Assembly: GCF_018446385.1 (NCBI RefSeq)
Contig: NC_056000.1
Coordinates: 49,384,722 to 49,448,721 of the forward strand
Reading direction: 5' to 3'
Source of the DNA: Zingiber officinale
Lineage: Eukaryota; Streptophyta; Magnoliopsida; Zingiberales; Zingiberaceae
DNA: 64,000 bases
Numbering within the stretch: the first letter of the stretch is position 1; each line of letters opens with the position of its first letter. Shown here piece by piece: positions 49,131 through 61,021 of the stretch. The translations under genes and the position numbers were made by a program. The notes below the pieces were generated by a model. The model did not search any database, was not told the DNA's origin, and saw only the letters and a list, made by a program, of their open reading frames with translations.

Positions 49131-51990
49131 TTGATATTATTAAATATCAGGCCCACATTGGGCCTGATATGATTCCATATCAGGCACAACGTGAGCGTTT
49201 TTGACGATTCTTTCATTTTGCATGTTAACATCTATCAAAAGCCAAAATCAATAATGGACACCATATTTGAACTCCTTGCAATTTCAGAAATCCATAGAAA
49301 CCGAAATAGGTGCAATCGGACCTAGAGAACTCCGATTACATTCATTTTAGTTTCAATGGATTTCTAAAATTGCAAGTAGCTCAAATATGCTATTCATTGT
49401 TTATTTTTGTTTCTTCAAATGTATTAAAATGTTATTCAAAAATTGACTAATGTTATTCATTTTTTTTAAAAAAAAAAGAGAAGAGAGAGAAACATAATGG
49501 AGAAAAGAAAAATGGTATAAAAAGTTAAATTGTCAGAAGGGTAAAATAGGAAGTGTACTTAAAAAGGTGCGTTCTTTGGTAAATATCAAAGTAGGGTACG
49601 CCGTTTGGTAAAATTCAGATCTCTACATGCGCCCTTTAGTAAATTGTCGTTTTTAATTTTGATTTTCTTTGTCACTGATCTAATGATTCATTAAAGGAAA
49701 ACGCCTGCCCCACTACTACCATCGTATAATTTTTATATATTTGCTTTGCAGTAGCCGTCGACAGCATGTGGAAAATTTAGTATACTAAATTTTTGATATA
49801 CTAAAAATTCATTTTAGTTCGGTATATAATATAGGATTTTTTTTTTTTGATATTTTTAGTATATCATCCCTACTCATATAGTGTTTCGAGTGCAAAGTAG
49901 ATATTTTTATATTTTTTTTAATTGTTGTCAACACACGTTAACACAGGTTCAAAATCTTTAATTAACTAATAGTCATCACATGTTCTTTTAATTAAGAACC
50001 GAAGGAGAAAAGAGACGTCGCACCATTACTTTCTTGTTTTGATTTTTATTTTCACCGCTATAATGATTCATTGGGAAAGTGCCTATGTCATCACTATCAT
50101 AATAGTATGATTTTTATATGTTACCGACAGCGTTGAAGTAAATCCAATGTTGATTTTTTGTTTTAATTAATTAATTTCTTAATAGTAAGTTTTTAAGGTT
50201 GTTGAAGTAAATCCAATGTTGATTTTTTGTTTTAATTAATTTTTCTTAATAGTAAGTTTTTAAGATTTGATTTGAGATGATATTTTAATATTTTAATATA
50301 TTATTTATAAAAATAATCAGGACTAATTCACAATAAGTAAGTAAACGTTAATAATTTTTCATTATATTATTATTATTATATAAAATAAAAAAATTCAACA
50401 GACGGCCTATGGTCGATGTACAAGGTGATAGAATTGAAAGAGCACTGATAGAATTGGAGATTTATTGGCCATCGTTTATATGCAAGGACACTTATAACGT
50501 AGGCAAATTTTGGAAACATGAGGTATTTATTTTTATTAAAAAACTAATTTTATCAAATAATTTCTTTATATATTTCTTATTAATTCTGTTTTAATTTTTT
50601 GCATGGCTTATATTTCGTCTATTGATTTATTTAGTTGGGTAATTAACCTTTTCTATTTTTATAGAATTAATAAAATGTTACGGTTCAAATTTTTATTATT
50701 TTGTAATAGTTCGTCATGCAAGTTGTGCGGCACGTTTAATTACAAACAAACCATCCACCGACAATGTGCTAGCTTATTTTAACAAAATTCTAAATCTCTA
50801 TACATTGCACAACATAACGGTTAGTTCATTAAATTATTTAAGATATTACAATAAGTATTATTTTAATTTTTAAAATTTGATATTTTTTTAAAGCAAATGA
50901 AATTTCTGAATTCTGATTCAAATATTAATGAGCATAGTTTGAATAATATTATATCTTTATAAAACTATTTATATTGACAAAGGTTAGAAATTTGAAAAAG
51001 ATCGAATTTGTTTTCATCTTAAATTTAATGTATGAAATTTAATTATACCAAATTTTTAGTGTATCAAAAATTCGGTATACTAAATTTTCGATATACAAAA
51101 ATATTAGTATACCGAATTTTTGGTATATACGATATATAATATAGAATTAATTTTCGATCTTTTCGGTATACCATCCCTACTCACGTAGTGTTTCAAGCGA
51201 AGAGCAAGTATTTCTATACCTTTTTAATTATTATCAACACTAATTAACATCAGTTTCAAACCTTTAATTAGCTAGTGGTCATCACATGTTCTTTTATCTA
51301 AGAACCTTTACATCTTGAGTCATGACTCTGAGAAGAGAAGAGTGAATTGATAAGGAGAAGGGAGACACCATGGTACACAATTACTTTTTTGTTTTGATTT
51401 TCTTTGTTTCTATTCTAATGATTCATTAAAGGAAAACGCTTGTCGCACTACTGCCATCGTATAATTTTTATATATTTGTTTTGTAGTAGCCGCCGACAGC
51501 ATGTGGAAAATTTAGTATACTAAATTTTTGATATACTAAAAATTCATTTTAGTTTGATATATAATATAGGACTTTTTTTATATTTTTAATATACCATCCC
51601 TACTCATATAGTGTTTCGAGTGAAAAGCAAGTATTTTTATATATTTTTTTTAATTGTTGTCAACACTCGTTAACACCGGTTCCAAATCTTTAATTAACTA
51701 ATGGTCATCACATGTTCTTTTATTTAAGAACTGAAGGAGAAAAGAGACGCCGCACCATTACTTTCTTGTTTTGATTTTTATTTTCACCGCTATAATGATT
51801 CATTGGGGAAGTGTCTACGTCATCACTATCATAATAGTATGATTTTTATATGTTAACTTTGCAGTTGTCGCCGGCAGTGTTGAAGTAAATCCAATGTTGC
51901 TCCAAGACTATTTGTTTTAATTAATTAATTTTCTTAATAGTAAGTTTTTATGATTTGATTTGAGATGATATTTTAATATTTTAATATATT

Positions 51991-52440
51991 CACTACAAAA
52001 AATACTATTATTACCGGCTGAATATTCCGTCGGTATATGGCATTACCGACGGAATACCGACGGAATTCATGATATCAGAAGTATTTTGGTCAGCATTCAC
52101 TTTACCGACGGAAACGTATTTCCGTCGGTAAGTACCGATGGAATATATAATTCCGTCGGTATATTACCGGCTGCATTTTTTACCCGTCGGAAAAAAATCA
52201 AACGGCGGTAAACGGAGATTCCCAACGGAACCCCTGATTCCGTCGGGAATTACCGACGGAACCCCTGATTTCGTCAGTCCTCACCGACGGAATCACTATT
52301 CCTCTGGTAATTCCCGACGGAATCAGTGATTCCGTCGGGACTTACCGACGGATTGAGTGATTCCGTCGGCGATATTTCATAAAAAGTCACTGTACTTTCG
52401 ATATTTTACCGACGGAAACTATAATTCCGTCGGTAAAAAA
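51991..52440. repeat. Left terminus and subterminal repeats of the outer CACTA
   Basis: The terminal CACTACAAAA is followed by about 20 copies, in both orientations, of a 10-12 bp motif (ACCGACGGAAT and its complement ATTCCGTCGGT). In En/Spm-type elements such repeats bind the TNPA-type protein. Confidence 0.9.
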
Positions 52441-53138
52441 CTGAAAAAAATTTGAAATCCAGCTCCTGTTTTGCTCGTTTCCCATATACAATTTTAATAC
52501 AAATACAAACCATCACAAGCGATGACATCACAAACACAATCCACACAATATTTTAACAACATACAACAACAAGATCATAATATAAATCAATACACAATCT
52601 CCAAAATACAACATACAACAAATATATAAACATAACTGAATGACAAATAGAAAATCTCCAAAATATAATAAAATCTGAGTATCAAGTTCTCACAATCATA
52701 AGTATCTAAAAGTATATAAGTGAACGACAAATACAAAATATCCAAAATACATACCATGATACATCACTTATACATATATCCGAAAATAATCCTGTAAAAG
52801 TCAAATACAATAGATTATGATTAGAATAAATCAATGCAAATATAATATAACTCAAACATTGTTATATATAACTAATTTTACTTGTAAAAAAAATACCTGG
52901 ATTATATTTTGGATAACCAATAATAGTGGTGATGGTGAATGTATCAGTATGAACTCCTGAAAAATGTAAAATACTTTAAGATAAGCATCTAATAATATCC
53001 CAATACAATAAATATATTTGACTTAATGAATTTCTAAAAAATTCTAAAAAAATTAAGTTATAGTTAAACATACCTCAAAAAAATCTAATCATCAACGGGG
53101 TCTGGGTCTGATGGGTATGGGGTCTCCTCTGACTGGGG
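52441..53138 (-). other. 3' region of the outer CACTA
   Basis: AT-rich DNA between the subterminal repeats and the end of the TNPA-like frame. It includes loosely repeated 'caaatacaaaatatccaaaatac' phrases (interrupted) near 52610-52760. It probably holds the TNPA-like 3' UTR and small introns. No frame recognised. Confidence 0.5.
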
Positions 53139-54422
53139 CTACTGTGATGGGTCATATCGTGCAATGATTGCATGCATCTGGGCCAATGCCTGTTCTTGTG
53201 CAGCCCACTTCTTCTCCCACTTCTGATCCATGGTAGTCATCTGAGTTTTCAAGTCTTGGTTTTCGTTTCTTAATGACTCCACCTCAGAAGAAGAAGAGGA
53301 ACTCGCACGACCCCTAGGAGTCCTCAAGTGATCAAATACCATCTTGGCCTGGGAACCAAGGTCGTAGAGGGAGGAGTTCTTTGTCCTTCCACCCACAACA
53401 TCATAATAAATTTCATTTATTTCCTGGGTGGATAGATCCTGTGACTCCCCTCCCTCTACTGGTGGCTGAGATGCCTGAGCAACCCTGCTTGTCATTTCCT
53501 CCTGTGTAGAAAAAATATACAATTTATGTATTATACACAATTATTAAAGCTAATTAATCATTATTAAAGATTAAATATAAATTGCAAGTTAATAATTCAA
53601 CCCCCAATGTTCTTTGATCGATCATCAACATATGTGTCATCCTTTCTCTGATGAGTCTTGAGAAAGATCTCCAAGCAAGTGGATTGTCTTTCTAAAAAAC
53701 GCTCCTGCATGCACAAATAAGTTTGGCTAAAATTATACAAGTTCATTAATAAATAAAAATTTAATTTATATAACTTTAAATTAAAATCACCAGATCCATA
53801 GCGTGCTCAACAATAGATCGAGACCCTAATGTATGCCAAGCAGATCCGGTACTCGGGCCACCTGACTCTGTATTCCTATTCGCTCGAGCTTTTAGAGCCT
53901 TTGTCTGCCATCTTTCTGCAGACCAAGTGGCCGCCCATGCACTCCAAATCTCGTCGGATACATAAGCAGGCCGTGTACCATCCTTTCTCACATAGTATAA
54001 TAGGTCTTTGTACAACTTGGCACAATAAATATTCCAAGTTTTTGCAAATTCTACCTCGTGCCCCTCCTCCCATGTATATTTTTTCTGCAATTTAAAAATA
54101 AAATTTTAGTATATTAAAGGATAAATATAATGTACATATTCAATTTACTTACCACAAATTCTTGATAATAGAAATCCTTAGTTGCAGCATCTACATGTCT
54201 CCATGTAGTCCCAGATATGCAGACTCTTTCCTTAAATTTTTGCGTGATATATGTGGATACTCGATAGCCGTCGGGAGTAAACTTACATATAAGCAATATT
54301 AAGACATAAGATATATGTTATAAATAAAGAACTTGAATTACTAATAATAAAAAAAATACTTACGACTCTCCAACAACCCTAAGGACGGTGGATTCACGGA
54401 GTGGTGCTGGAAGATCTGCCAT
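53139..54422 (-). CDS. TNPA-like protein of the outer CACTA (Transposase_24 / Ptta-En-Spm type)
   Basis: Five exon-like blocks on the minus strand: about 54422-54364 (MADLPAPLRESTVLRVVGES), ~54283-54153, 54084-53791, 53704-53602 and 53501-53139. The third has WEEGHEVEFAKTWNIYCAKL and the family hallmark ALKARANRNTESGG. The fourth has CLEIFLKTHQRKDDTYVDD. The fifth has EIYYDVVGGRTKNSSLYDLG, then a Ser-rich and coiled-coil tail (EVESLRNENQDLKTQ...). This layout matches plant Transposase_24 proteins, the TNPA-like partner that binds CACTA subterminal repeats. Acceptor and donor sites are visible for most exons, but the first junction is unclear. The other blocks are open, so this gene looks less damaged than TNP2. 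Confidence 0.75.
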
Positions 54423-56064
54423 GATACCTTATATCTACAAAAACATATTACAGCACATCATAATAAGTCTTTAATAACATGATAAATAAGCAACAAAACA
54501 TGATTAAAGCATAACTTACTAGATGAATAATAATGCTAAAATTTAATCAATGCTAGACTCTGGAAGCATTTCTACTCATCATTAACAGTTTGTAAGTCAT
54601 CGTCGCTAGACTCTATTCGTTCAACAAAATCCTCACTGCTGGATTTCTCTCCATCATCTATCTCCTTGTCAGTGGCATTACCATCTACAAGTAATTGTGA
54701 TGTAGATTGGAGTTGTGAATCAACCGAATGTCTCTCTACTTCATCATTTTGAAATGCATCATGGTTTTGAGCAGTAATAGTGTTCGACATTTCTATGGCA
54801 GAACGAGACTTCAATCGACAAACAGACAACTATTCACTAGCTCTTCTTCTCTTCGTAGGATATTCAAGATAAACAACCTGACCCGCTTGTATTGTAAAAA
54901 TGAAAGGTTCAAACTTATTGAACCTTCTATTTGTATTAACCTCTACTAAATTATAATTTGGATGTATTCTGGTGCTTGTTCTTGGGGTTGGATCATACCA
55001 TGAACATTTGAACAACACACACCTTTTTATCGGTAATGCAGGATACTCAACCTCTATAATTTCCTAAGTCTACCATAGTAATCAAACTCAGTGTTATTGG
55101 TGTCGATAGATCCTTTAACGCAGACACCAGAATTAAAAGTTAATCTCTGCGAATCTCGTTGTCTCACATGGAATTTGAGACCATTAATATAGTAACCTGA
55201 ATAAACCATTATTTGACGTAGGGGTCCAGATGCAAGATTCAATATTCTATCATCTTGTACATTAGATATTCTTCGGTCTTTCACCTATCAAAATAGTAAT
55301 AAGAAAAATTAGGACCGAATTTATTTTAATAAAGAATTATGAAAATTTCTCTAACTCACATATATTTGAAACCATAATGCAAATTCGGTCTCTAATTTTT
55401 CAGCAACCTCACTTGCAGTCATTGATGAATTTTGAAGATGTAATTGTTGCTCATACAAGCTTTGAAAGAAGGTAATTAAAAGAAAATTAGGATATCAAGC
55501 AATTAACTACAACGAAATAAAAGCTTGATTAGAGAAGTTAACTTACTTTATGTAGGGTTTGACCTCATCACAGTTTAATAGTATGTATGTTTTTGCAGCA
55601 TGGTATTCTTGTTGAGTTAACCATCTAGAAACAGATGCACCCATTAGTTTACTTGAAAATTTGAAAATAGAAAGCATCGATGGATCTATATTCTGAGTAT
55701 CATCGGAATTTCTAGGACATTTGCGGTGTCTGGTTTTAACATTATCAGCAAAATAATAAGAGCAGAAAGAAGATGCTTCCTCCACCAGATAAGCATTACA
55801 TATTGACCCTTCAACTCTTGCTTTATTACGAACATTATTTTTTAATTTTCTCAAAAACCTTTCAAATGGGTTCATCCATCTGTACTGCACATGACCAGCT
55901 ATTCGTGCCTCATATGATAAATATACCGGTAGATGTTCCATTGAATCAAAAAAACTTGGTGGAAATATACGCTCCAACTTACAAAATATTAGAGGAATGT
56001 CAGTCTCTAGCTGAATCATATCAACCGTCATAATACACCTCGTTGTCAAATCTCTGAAAAAAAA

Positions 56065-56560
56065 CACTACAAAAAAACAGGGCTTCAGTGACGAAAAATT
56101 CTATCTTTGAAAGTCATTTTTCTGTCTCTAAAGAATGTTTGAGACGGAATATTCCGTTTCAAATTTCCGTTAGTGAAAGCCCCGTAGCTAAATTTAAGAC
56201 AGATATATTCTGTCTCTAATTTCAAAAACATATTAAAAAACTGTTTATGAATCTGTTTTTATTTGACCAAATGAAATTAATTAAAAATATAAATTTTGTT
56301 TCTAATTTTATTTTAAAATCCGTCATTAGTCTGTCTCTAATTACATAACAAATATAATCTTAATCTGTTTATAAATTCATTTATAATTCTGTTTATAAAT
56401 TCGTATATAAGTTCTGTCTCAAATTTTGTTTTAAATCCCCAATTAATCTGTCTCAAATAACATATCAAAAATAATTTTAATCTGTTTATAAATTCATTTA
56501 TTATTTTATTTATAAATCCGAATATAATCATTTTAAAATTTATTACTAAATTTATATTAT
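56065..56560. repeat. Left terminus and subterminal repeats of the inner CACTA
   Basis: After the CACTA end come repeated 'tctgtctctaatt' and 'aatctgtttataaattc' motifs. Related motifs sit at 60730-61000 in the opposite orientation. These are the presumed binding sites of its own TNPA-like protein. Confidence 0.8.
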
Positions 56561-56748
56561 ATTATATTTTTTATATTTTTCATCTACATAATACTTTTAA
56601 CAATAACACATTTCAAACAAATTAAAAATATTTAAAACAATTAATTTTAATGCAAAATATCTTACAATTAATATTGAAATAAATAAATATTTACACCACC
56701 TAAATACATTTAACTATTAATCAAAGATAAAGTAATTTAATCTTTATT

Positions 56749-57420
56749 TCACTTATCACAACACTCACGAGAACCAGATCCTCTTAGATATAAATGATTT
56801 GTATATCCCACCTCTTGAATCATTTTACGGATCATCTCCTTTAGATTTTCTTCTTTTTGCGTACCTTCCTGGATACATTGTTCTTCCATCTGTCTATTTT
56901 CTTTGATAATAAGTTCCAATTTATTTTTACTTTCTGTAATTTCTTCCTCCATCCTCTTGTTAGTAGCATGCATGTCTTCAATTTCTTGAAATAATTTCTT
57001 GTTCTTCTCATGGGAGCACATTTCATTGGAATTTCCATTGTATGATCTTCTAAAGTGTTGATTGCATCCAAATCCGTACACTCTCACGTTGCATGGGTTG
57101 CCCACCACATCACACTATGACTTGAGATTGAATGAAGACTGAGTAGACTGATTATCAACATTTTGTCTCTCTTTATATTGCTCCTGTCCATATTGCAATA
57201 GTTTATATTAATTTAACAAATATAAAAACAAACAAGTAAGAATCAATATAAGATAATAAAAAATTAATGAATAATTAATTATGTTGACTTACACTAAATC
57301 GAGCTGATTTGTTATCCACAAACTCTCCAATACCTTGCTTTCTTTTATGTATTCGTTCAAAAACCTCAAATTCATCCATATCTCGTCCCAAATCTTTTTT
57401 CTATAATTATACATAATATA
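56749..57420 (-). pseudogene. TNPA-like fragment of the inner CACTA
   Basis: Two exon-like blocks read on the minus strand. The first (about 57406-57298) encodes KKDLGRDMDEFEVFERIHKR, then KQGIGEFVDNKSARFS before GTAAGT; this matches the 'EVF...HKRKDG..V' part of Transposase_24 proteins. The second (about 57183-56749) starts EQYKERQNVDNQSTQ, has one in-frame TAG near 57116-57118, and continues VVGNPCNVRVYGFG and a strongly predicted coiled coil (KLFQEIEDMHATNKRMEEEI...). The upstream exons that carry the ARANRNSE-type hallmark were not found, so it appears truncated and broken. Confidence 0.65.
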
Positions 57421-57479
57421 TGTCAATATAAAATACAACAAATGAGATACACTGAATTTATATCTAAATGTCAAATATT

Positions 57480-58177
57480 TAATAAATTTATCAGATGTTT
57501 AAATTATTGGAATAATGTGGTATTTGGTCTATCTGCAAACTAGAGCTGGTCTTTAGAATATTAACATAAATTTAGGGTATATACCCACAAATCCAATTAA
57601 TGGAAACATGAGGATGAAACAATAGAAAGAAGTGCATTTAGGGAGGACATCTTACCTCAAAAGGAACAACTCCTTCAGTGCTTCAAAGCCAGTAAATGCA
57701 TAGCATTTCCCTACCTTGGATGTCACCATAGCAAGAAATTTTTTAGTTATTTCAGTACCAAAAGTACATAAGGGTAAGACTGTTGAATGGTATTAGGCAT
57801 AGACAATTGGTATATAATGCATCAAATCACATGCTTCAACAGTAAGATAGCAAATTAGTCATTTAGTGGATCCAAGAGTTGCAAACTGAAAAACAGTTAG
57901 AACTAGTACAAAGATTTTTACCAAATCATCTAATAGAAATTTTGCAGAAAATGCCAACTATCATGGTTGTTATATTTCAATCTTAACCTTAGGATATAAT
58001 ATTAATAGCAAAATAGATACCTCAATAATACTAATAATATTGAAAATAGTACCAATATTTTCACCAAATCATCTGGTTCAACATTTTGCAGCAATCAACG
58101 ATATTGGTTGTTATGAATTATGATTGCAATTTCTACCTAAGAATATGCTAGTATTACTAACAATCACAATATATACC

Positions 58178-58222
<45 letters not shown>

Positions 58223-60000
58223 TCATTACCCTATAAATGGTTTTAATTGTCAATCGGTATCAGACTGCGCAAAACATATCATTCCAATTGCCAATCAAAG
58301 ACATAGGTAAGCATTATTATGCCACAGGACACAGTTTTGATAGGATTGATTGAGGCAAAGCTTGCCTTAGCTAATGACATTAAGAACTAGCTGAAGTAAG
58401 ATATTTTTCAAGTAACTCATCCTTTGATTTTGTGAAGTAACTCATCCTTTGATTTTGTGTGTCAATCATGTGGAGGAGATAAAATTATATAGAGTGAGAA
58501 GGGGAAAAGGTGAACTATCAGCAACCGCAAAAAGGAATGACATAGAGACAAAGAATCTAGAATGAATATTGTGAATCCAAGTCCAACTGTGATTTAAGAC
58601 ATAATTTTGGGCAGGTGATCAAATTAATTTGAATACCAAATGTGCTCATCAGACTTGAGTTCTACTTGGAGCCATGTTGTTTCATGTTGACAGAGAGATG
58701 AGAGGGAGGATAGATGAGTCCAATAAGCAGAAGACAACCAAGAAGTTGAGCACTCTATCACTAGCTAGCTTCCTCCTACAACTACTAGCAACTTGAGATG
58801 TTGCTTCGTGTTCCTCGTCAAATTTAGTCCCTTATCTAGTTGTTTTTCGTCTATGTGATTCCTCTTATGTTTAATCAATCTACCAAGTCTAGATCAGAGG
58901 TCCATGAATGATTATATCGTACGTTGCTTTCTAGAATTGCACTGAATCAATTATATAATATTTTAATAGATGGTAGATAAATTTATAAGGTATTGATAGA
59001 ATTATATATCTAATTAATTTATTAAATAATCCAATCAATTATAATTTAATCAATCAAGGTCATTGATTTACTCAAGAACAAACAAAATCATCATCGCATC
59101 CATATCAACACGGCATAATGCAATACCAAAATTATATCATTCTAGATAGAGACTCAAACTCTGGCATGGCTCATGATATAACTCCTTGGTTGCTAGTAAA
59201 CTATGTTTCCTTTTTTCATTGGAAATTTTTGTTGTGTATTATTCATGCACTTGAATCTAAACAGGGTAAACTTAGATCTAAATCCTTTCATTACAATTTT
59301 ATATAATTTCATACATTAAACAATTTTTTTGTCTTTCAGTTCTCATATCAAATTGTAACTTTATCAATTCTATCATTCTTTTCCAATAAGGGTGATACAT
59401 AAATTTTTGCCAGACTCATATTGATACCAGTACCAACCTAATGAACTATGCTTCTTGTGCCTTTCCTAGTAAACTACATTTCCTTTTTTTGTTGTCATGT
59501 TTGTTATGAATATGCACAAAGTGCAGACTTCTATCGTTTTGCATACATCTAGTGCTTATATAGTCTCTTTAAATTCATCTATATATATTTATCGTTCCCA
59601 AAAAAAACAAATAGCTGATGAATCATACACCAATGAGAAAAATCAAATTCCTGCACTCTTCATTTTCAACTACTAATCCAAGGTATACTTGAAGGATTCC
59701 CAGGCCTAGAAAACAATTTAAAGAAAGTTAACCACTTAGAAGCTTGCTTGTGGTGATAATAAATCAACTATAGTAAGAGATTTCTTGGCTACAGGTGACT
59801 ATGAGTGTTGGTTAAGCTCATGACGTTCAGTTGTCAAGTAAATGATTAGCATGAACATAATGTACATCTTAATACTTGTAAAAAAATAAGATAGTAAATA
59901 ATGTTACGAAAGTTAAACTAGACCATACACATCATTCAAATGTCCATAAACTAAAGTACGATCTTTTAAATAATGGATTTAACTTTGAACAGTGTGTTAA
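57480..60000. other. Unclassified interior of the inner CACTA
   Basis: About 2.5 kb with no TNP2 and no recognisable protein. It contains an (AAT)n microsatellite at about 58180-58222 and several A/T-rich stretches. It could be intron sequence, degraded transposase DNA or captured host DNA. I cannot tell which. Confidence 0.45.
58180..58222. repeat. (AAT)n microsatellite
   Basis: Uninterrupted AAT repeats, about 14 copies, inside the inner CACTA. Confidence 0.9.
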
Positions 60001-60019
60001 TGTGACGAAAGGAAAGCAG

Positions 60020-60640
60020 AATAACTCACACAAAAGGGAATCGAGTGCCCTCATATTTGCGATGGGGTTATCCTCGACCAAGCAAGTGAAAGCTGAGACT
60101 TTATCTGCTGGCGTCCCTGACCTTGTTGTCACTTCCAGCAGCCAAGATGACCAAGGCTACAACCAATGTGGTGGTTACGACAATGGCTAGGCACAACCAC
60201 CTCGCAATTAGGTCGCGCGAGCGATTGGCGTCCCGTGTGACAACCACCGCACGATTAGGTCATGACCTCGATCGCGTGAGTAGGACGCAACTAGTGCTGC
60301 ACGTTCTAGGACGGAGAAGAAGGATGGAGAAGAAAATTAGGATTACCTGAACTTGAGCTTGTTCGGTGGATCGTGGAAAGAACTCCGGAGAAGAAGATCA
60401 CGAGCGCCTTAAGCCGGAGCGTTGCGTGCCTTAGAGTCGTGCGGGATTTGGGACCAGAGAAGAAGATTGCTTACCCCTTAAGTCAGAGTCATGCCTGCCT
60501 TAGAGCCGTGCCTGATTTGGGACCGGAGAAGAAGATCGCGTGCAGCCGGAGAAGAAAATCGTGCAGCCGGAGAAGAAAATCGCCGCGCTTGCAGGCTTGC
60601 AACCGTGCGAGATTTGGGGAAGAAAAAACGTAAACTTTTA
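60020..60640. repeat. GC-rich tandem-repeat block in the 5' region of the inner CACTA
   Basis: Two ~84-bp repeats ('ggagaagaagat..c...gc', 'cttaag.c.gag', 'tgccttagagccgtgc', 'gatttgggacc') lie at about 60383-60535, followed by ~21-bp repeats ('cagccggagaagaaaatcg') at about 60541-60583. Near 60160-60260 there is also a loose two-copy repeat ('acaaccacc.cgcaattaggtc'). It lies at the upstream end relative to the minus-strand TNPA-like exons. Open frames here follow the repeats and are not called as genes. Confidence 0.7.
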
Positions 60641-60699
60641 TATTAGAATAGGGTTTGGGTTTTTATTAATTAAAATAAAATATATTTATAATTACTTAA

Positions 60700-61021
60700 T
60701 AGTTTTTTTCTTAAATTATATAAATTATAAACTGATTTTTTTCTGTTTAAAATATTTTAAAACAGATTTATAAACCAATAGGATTTGATATCAAATTTCA
60801 TTACTAATCCGTATTTATTTTTGTTTATAAAAATTAATTTATAAATTTTGTTTCTAATTTATTTTAAATTCTGTTTTAAAAATATTTTTCTATATTATTT
60901 TTTTTTAAAGTAGAACGGATTAATAATTCCGTAGCTAATCCGTTTATAATTTACTAAAATTTAAAACAGATTTTATTTTCGTTTTAAAAATTTGTTTATG
61001 AAGTCATGTTCTCTTGTAGTG
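60700..61021. repeat. Right terminus and subterminal repeats of the inner CACTA
   Basis: Repeats of 'aaacagattt', 'aattataaactga' and 'taatccgt' precede the terminal TTGTAGTG at 61014-61021. Confidence 0.8.

Larger units (their letters stand above)
46965..49652. mobile_element. ~2.7 kb foldback-element cluster inserted in macrosatellite unit 6
   Basis: The unit breaks after 'gagcaaatatttc' and resumes at about 'ttttgattttctttgtcac', losing roughly 200 bp of unit sequence. The insert contains a left arm (46965-47235) and an inverted right arm (48762-48940) around a 1.5 kb core, then a large palindrome centred at 48931 and a third, more diverged palindrome centred near 49320. All share 'gatttctgatgttgcaagga', 'gttcaaatatgg' and, in the first two, GGGCCTGATATG blocks. 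No transposase is encoded. They look like foldback or MITE-type non-autonomous elements. Confidence 0.7.
38002..51990 (+). repeat. Macrosatellite: ~1.6-1.75 kb tandem units, seven visible
   Basis: Using 'cttttcttttttaatagaatt' as a marker, unit starts are near 38002, 39763, 41379, 43083, 44804, 46379 and 50648, giving periods of about 1761, 1616, 1704, 1721 and 1575 bp. Unit 6 is enlarged by a ~2.7 kb insertion and unit 7 is cut by the CACTA element at 51991. Each unit holds, in order: an exon-like module (CHESCAARLITNKPSTDNVL), an AT-rich part with a hairpin, two diverged half-repeats sharing 'catccctactca.atagtgttt', a variable ATT microsatellite, and a second exon-like module (YWPSFIC...FWKHE) before GTATTT. 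The array is strongly AT-rich and has no intact gene. Confidence 0.9.
56065..61021 (-). mobile_element. Inner CACTA element, 4.96 kb, non-autonomous, nested in TNP2
   Basis: It begins CACTACAAAAAAACAGGG at 56065 and ends TCTCTTGTAGTG at 61021, whose complement starts CACTACAAGAGA. It is flanked by a 3-bp AAA duplication (56062-56064 and 61022-61024), as expected for CACTA elements. Its subterminal repeats differ from those of the outer element ('ctgtctctaa', 'ctgtttataaattc', 'aaaacagattt'), so it belongs to another family. It carries TNPA-like exons but no TNP2, and depends on a helper. Confidence 0.92.

Noticed and set aside
60373-60633. 86-codon plus-strand frame with PEKKI repeats
   Set aside because: Made by the 84-bp and 21-bp repeats of the inner CACTA and opposite in strand to its TNPA-like exons; no family recognised.
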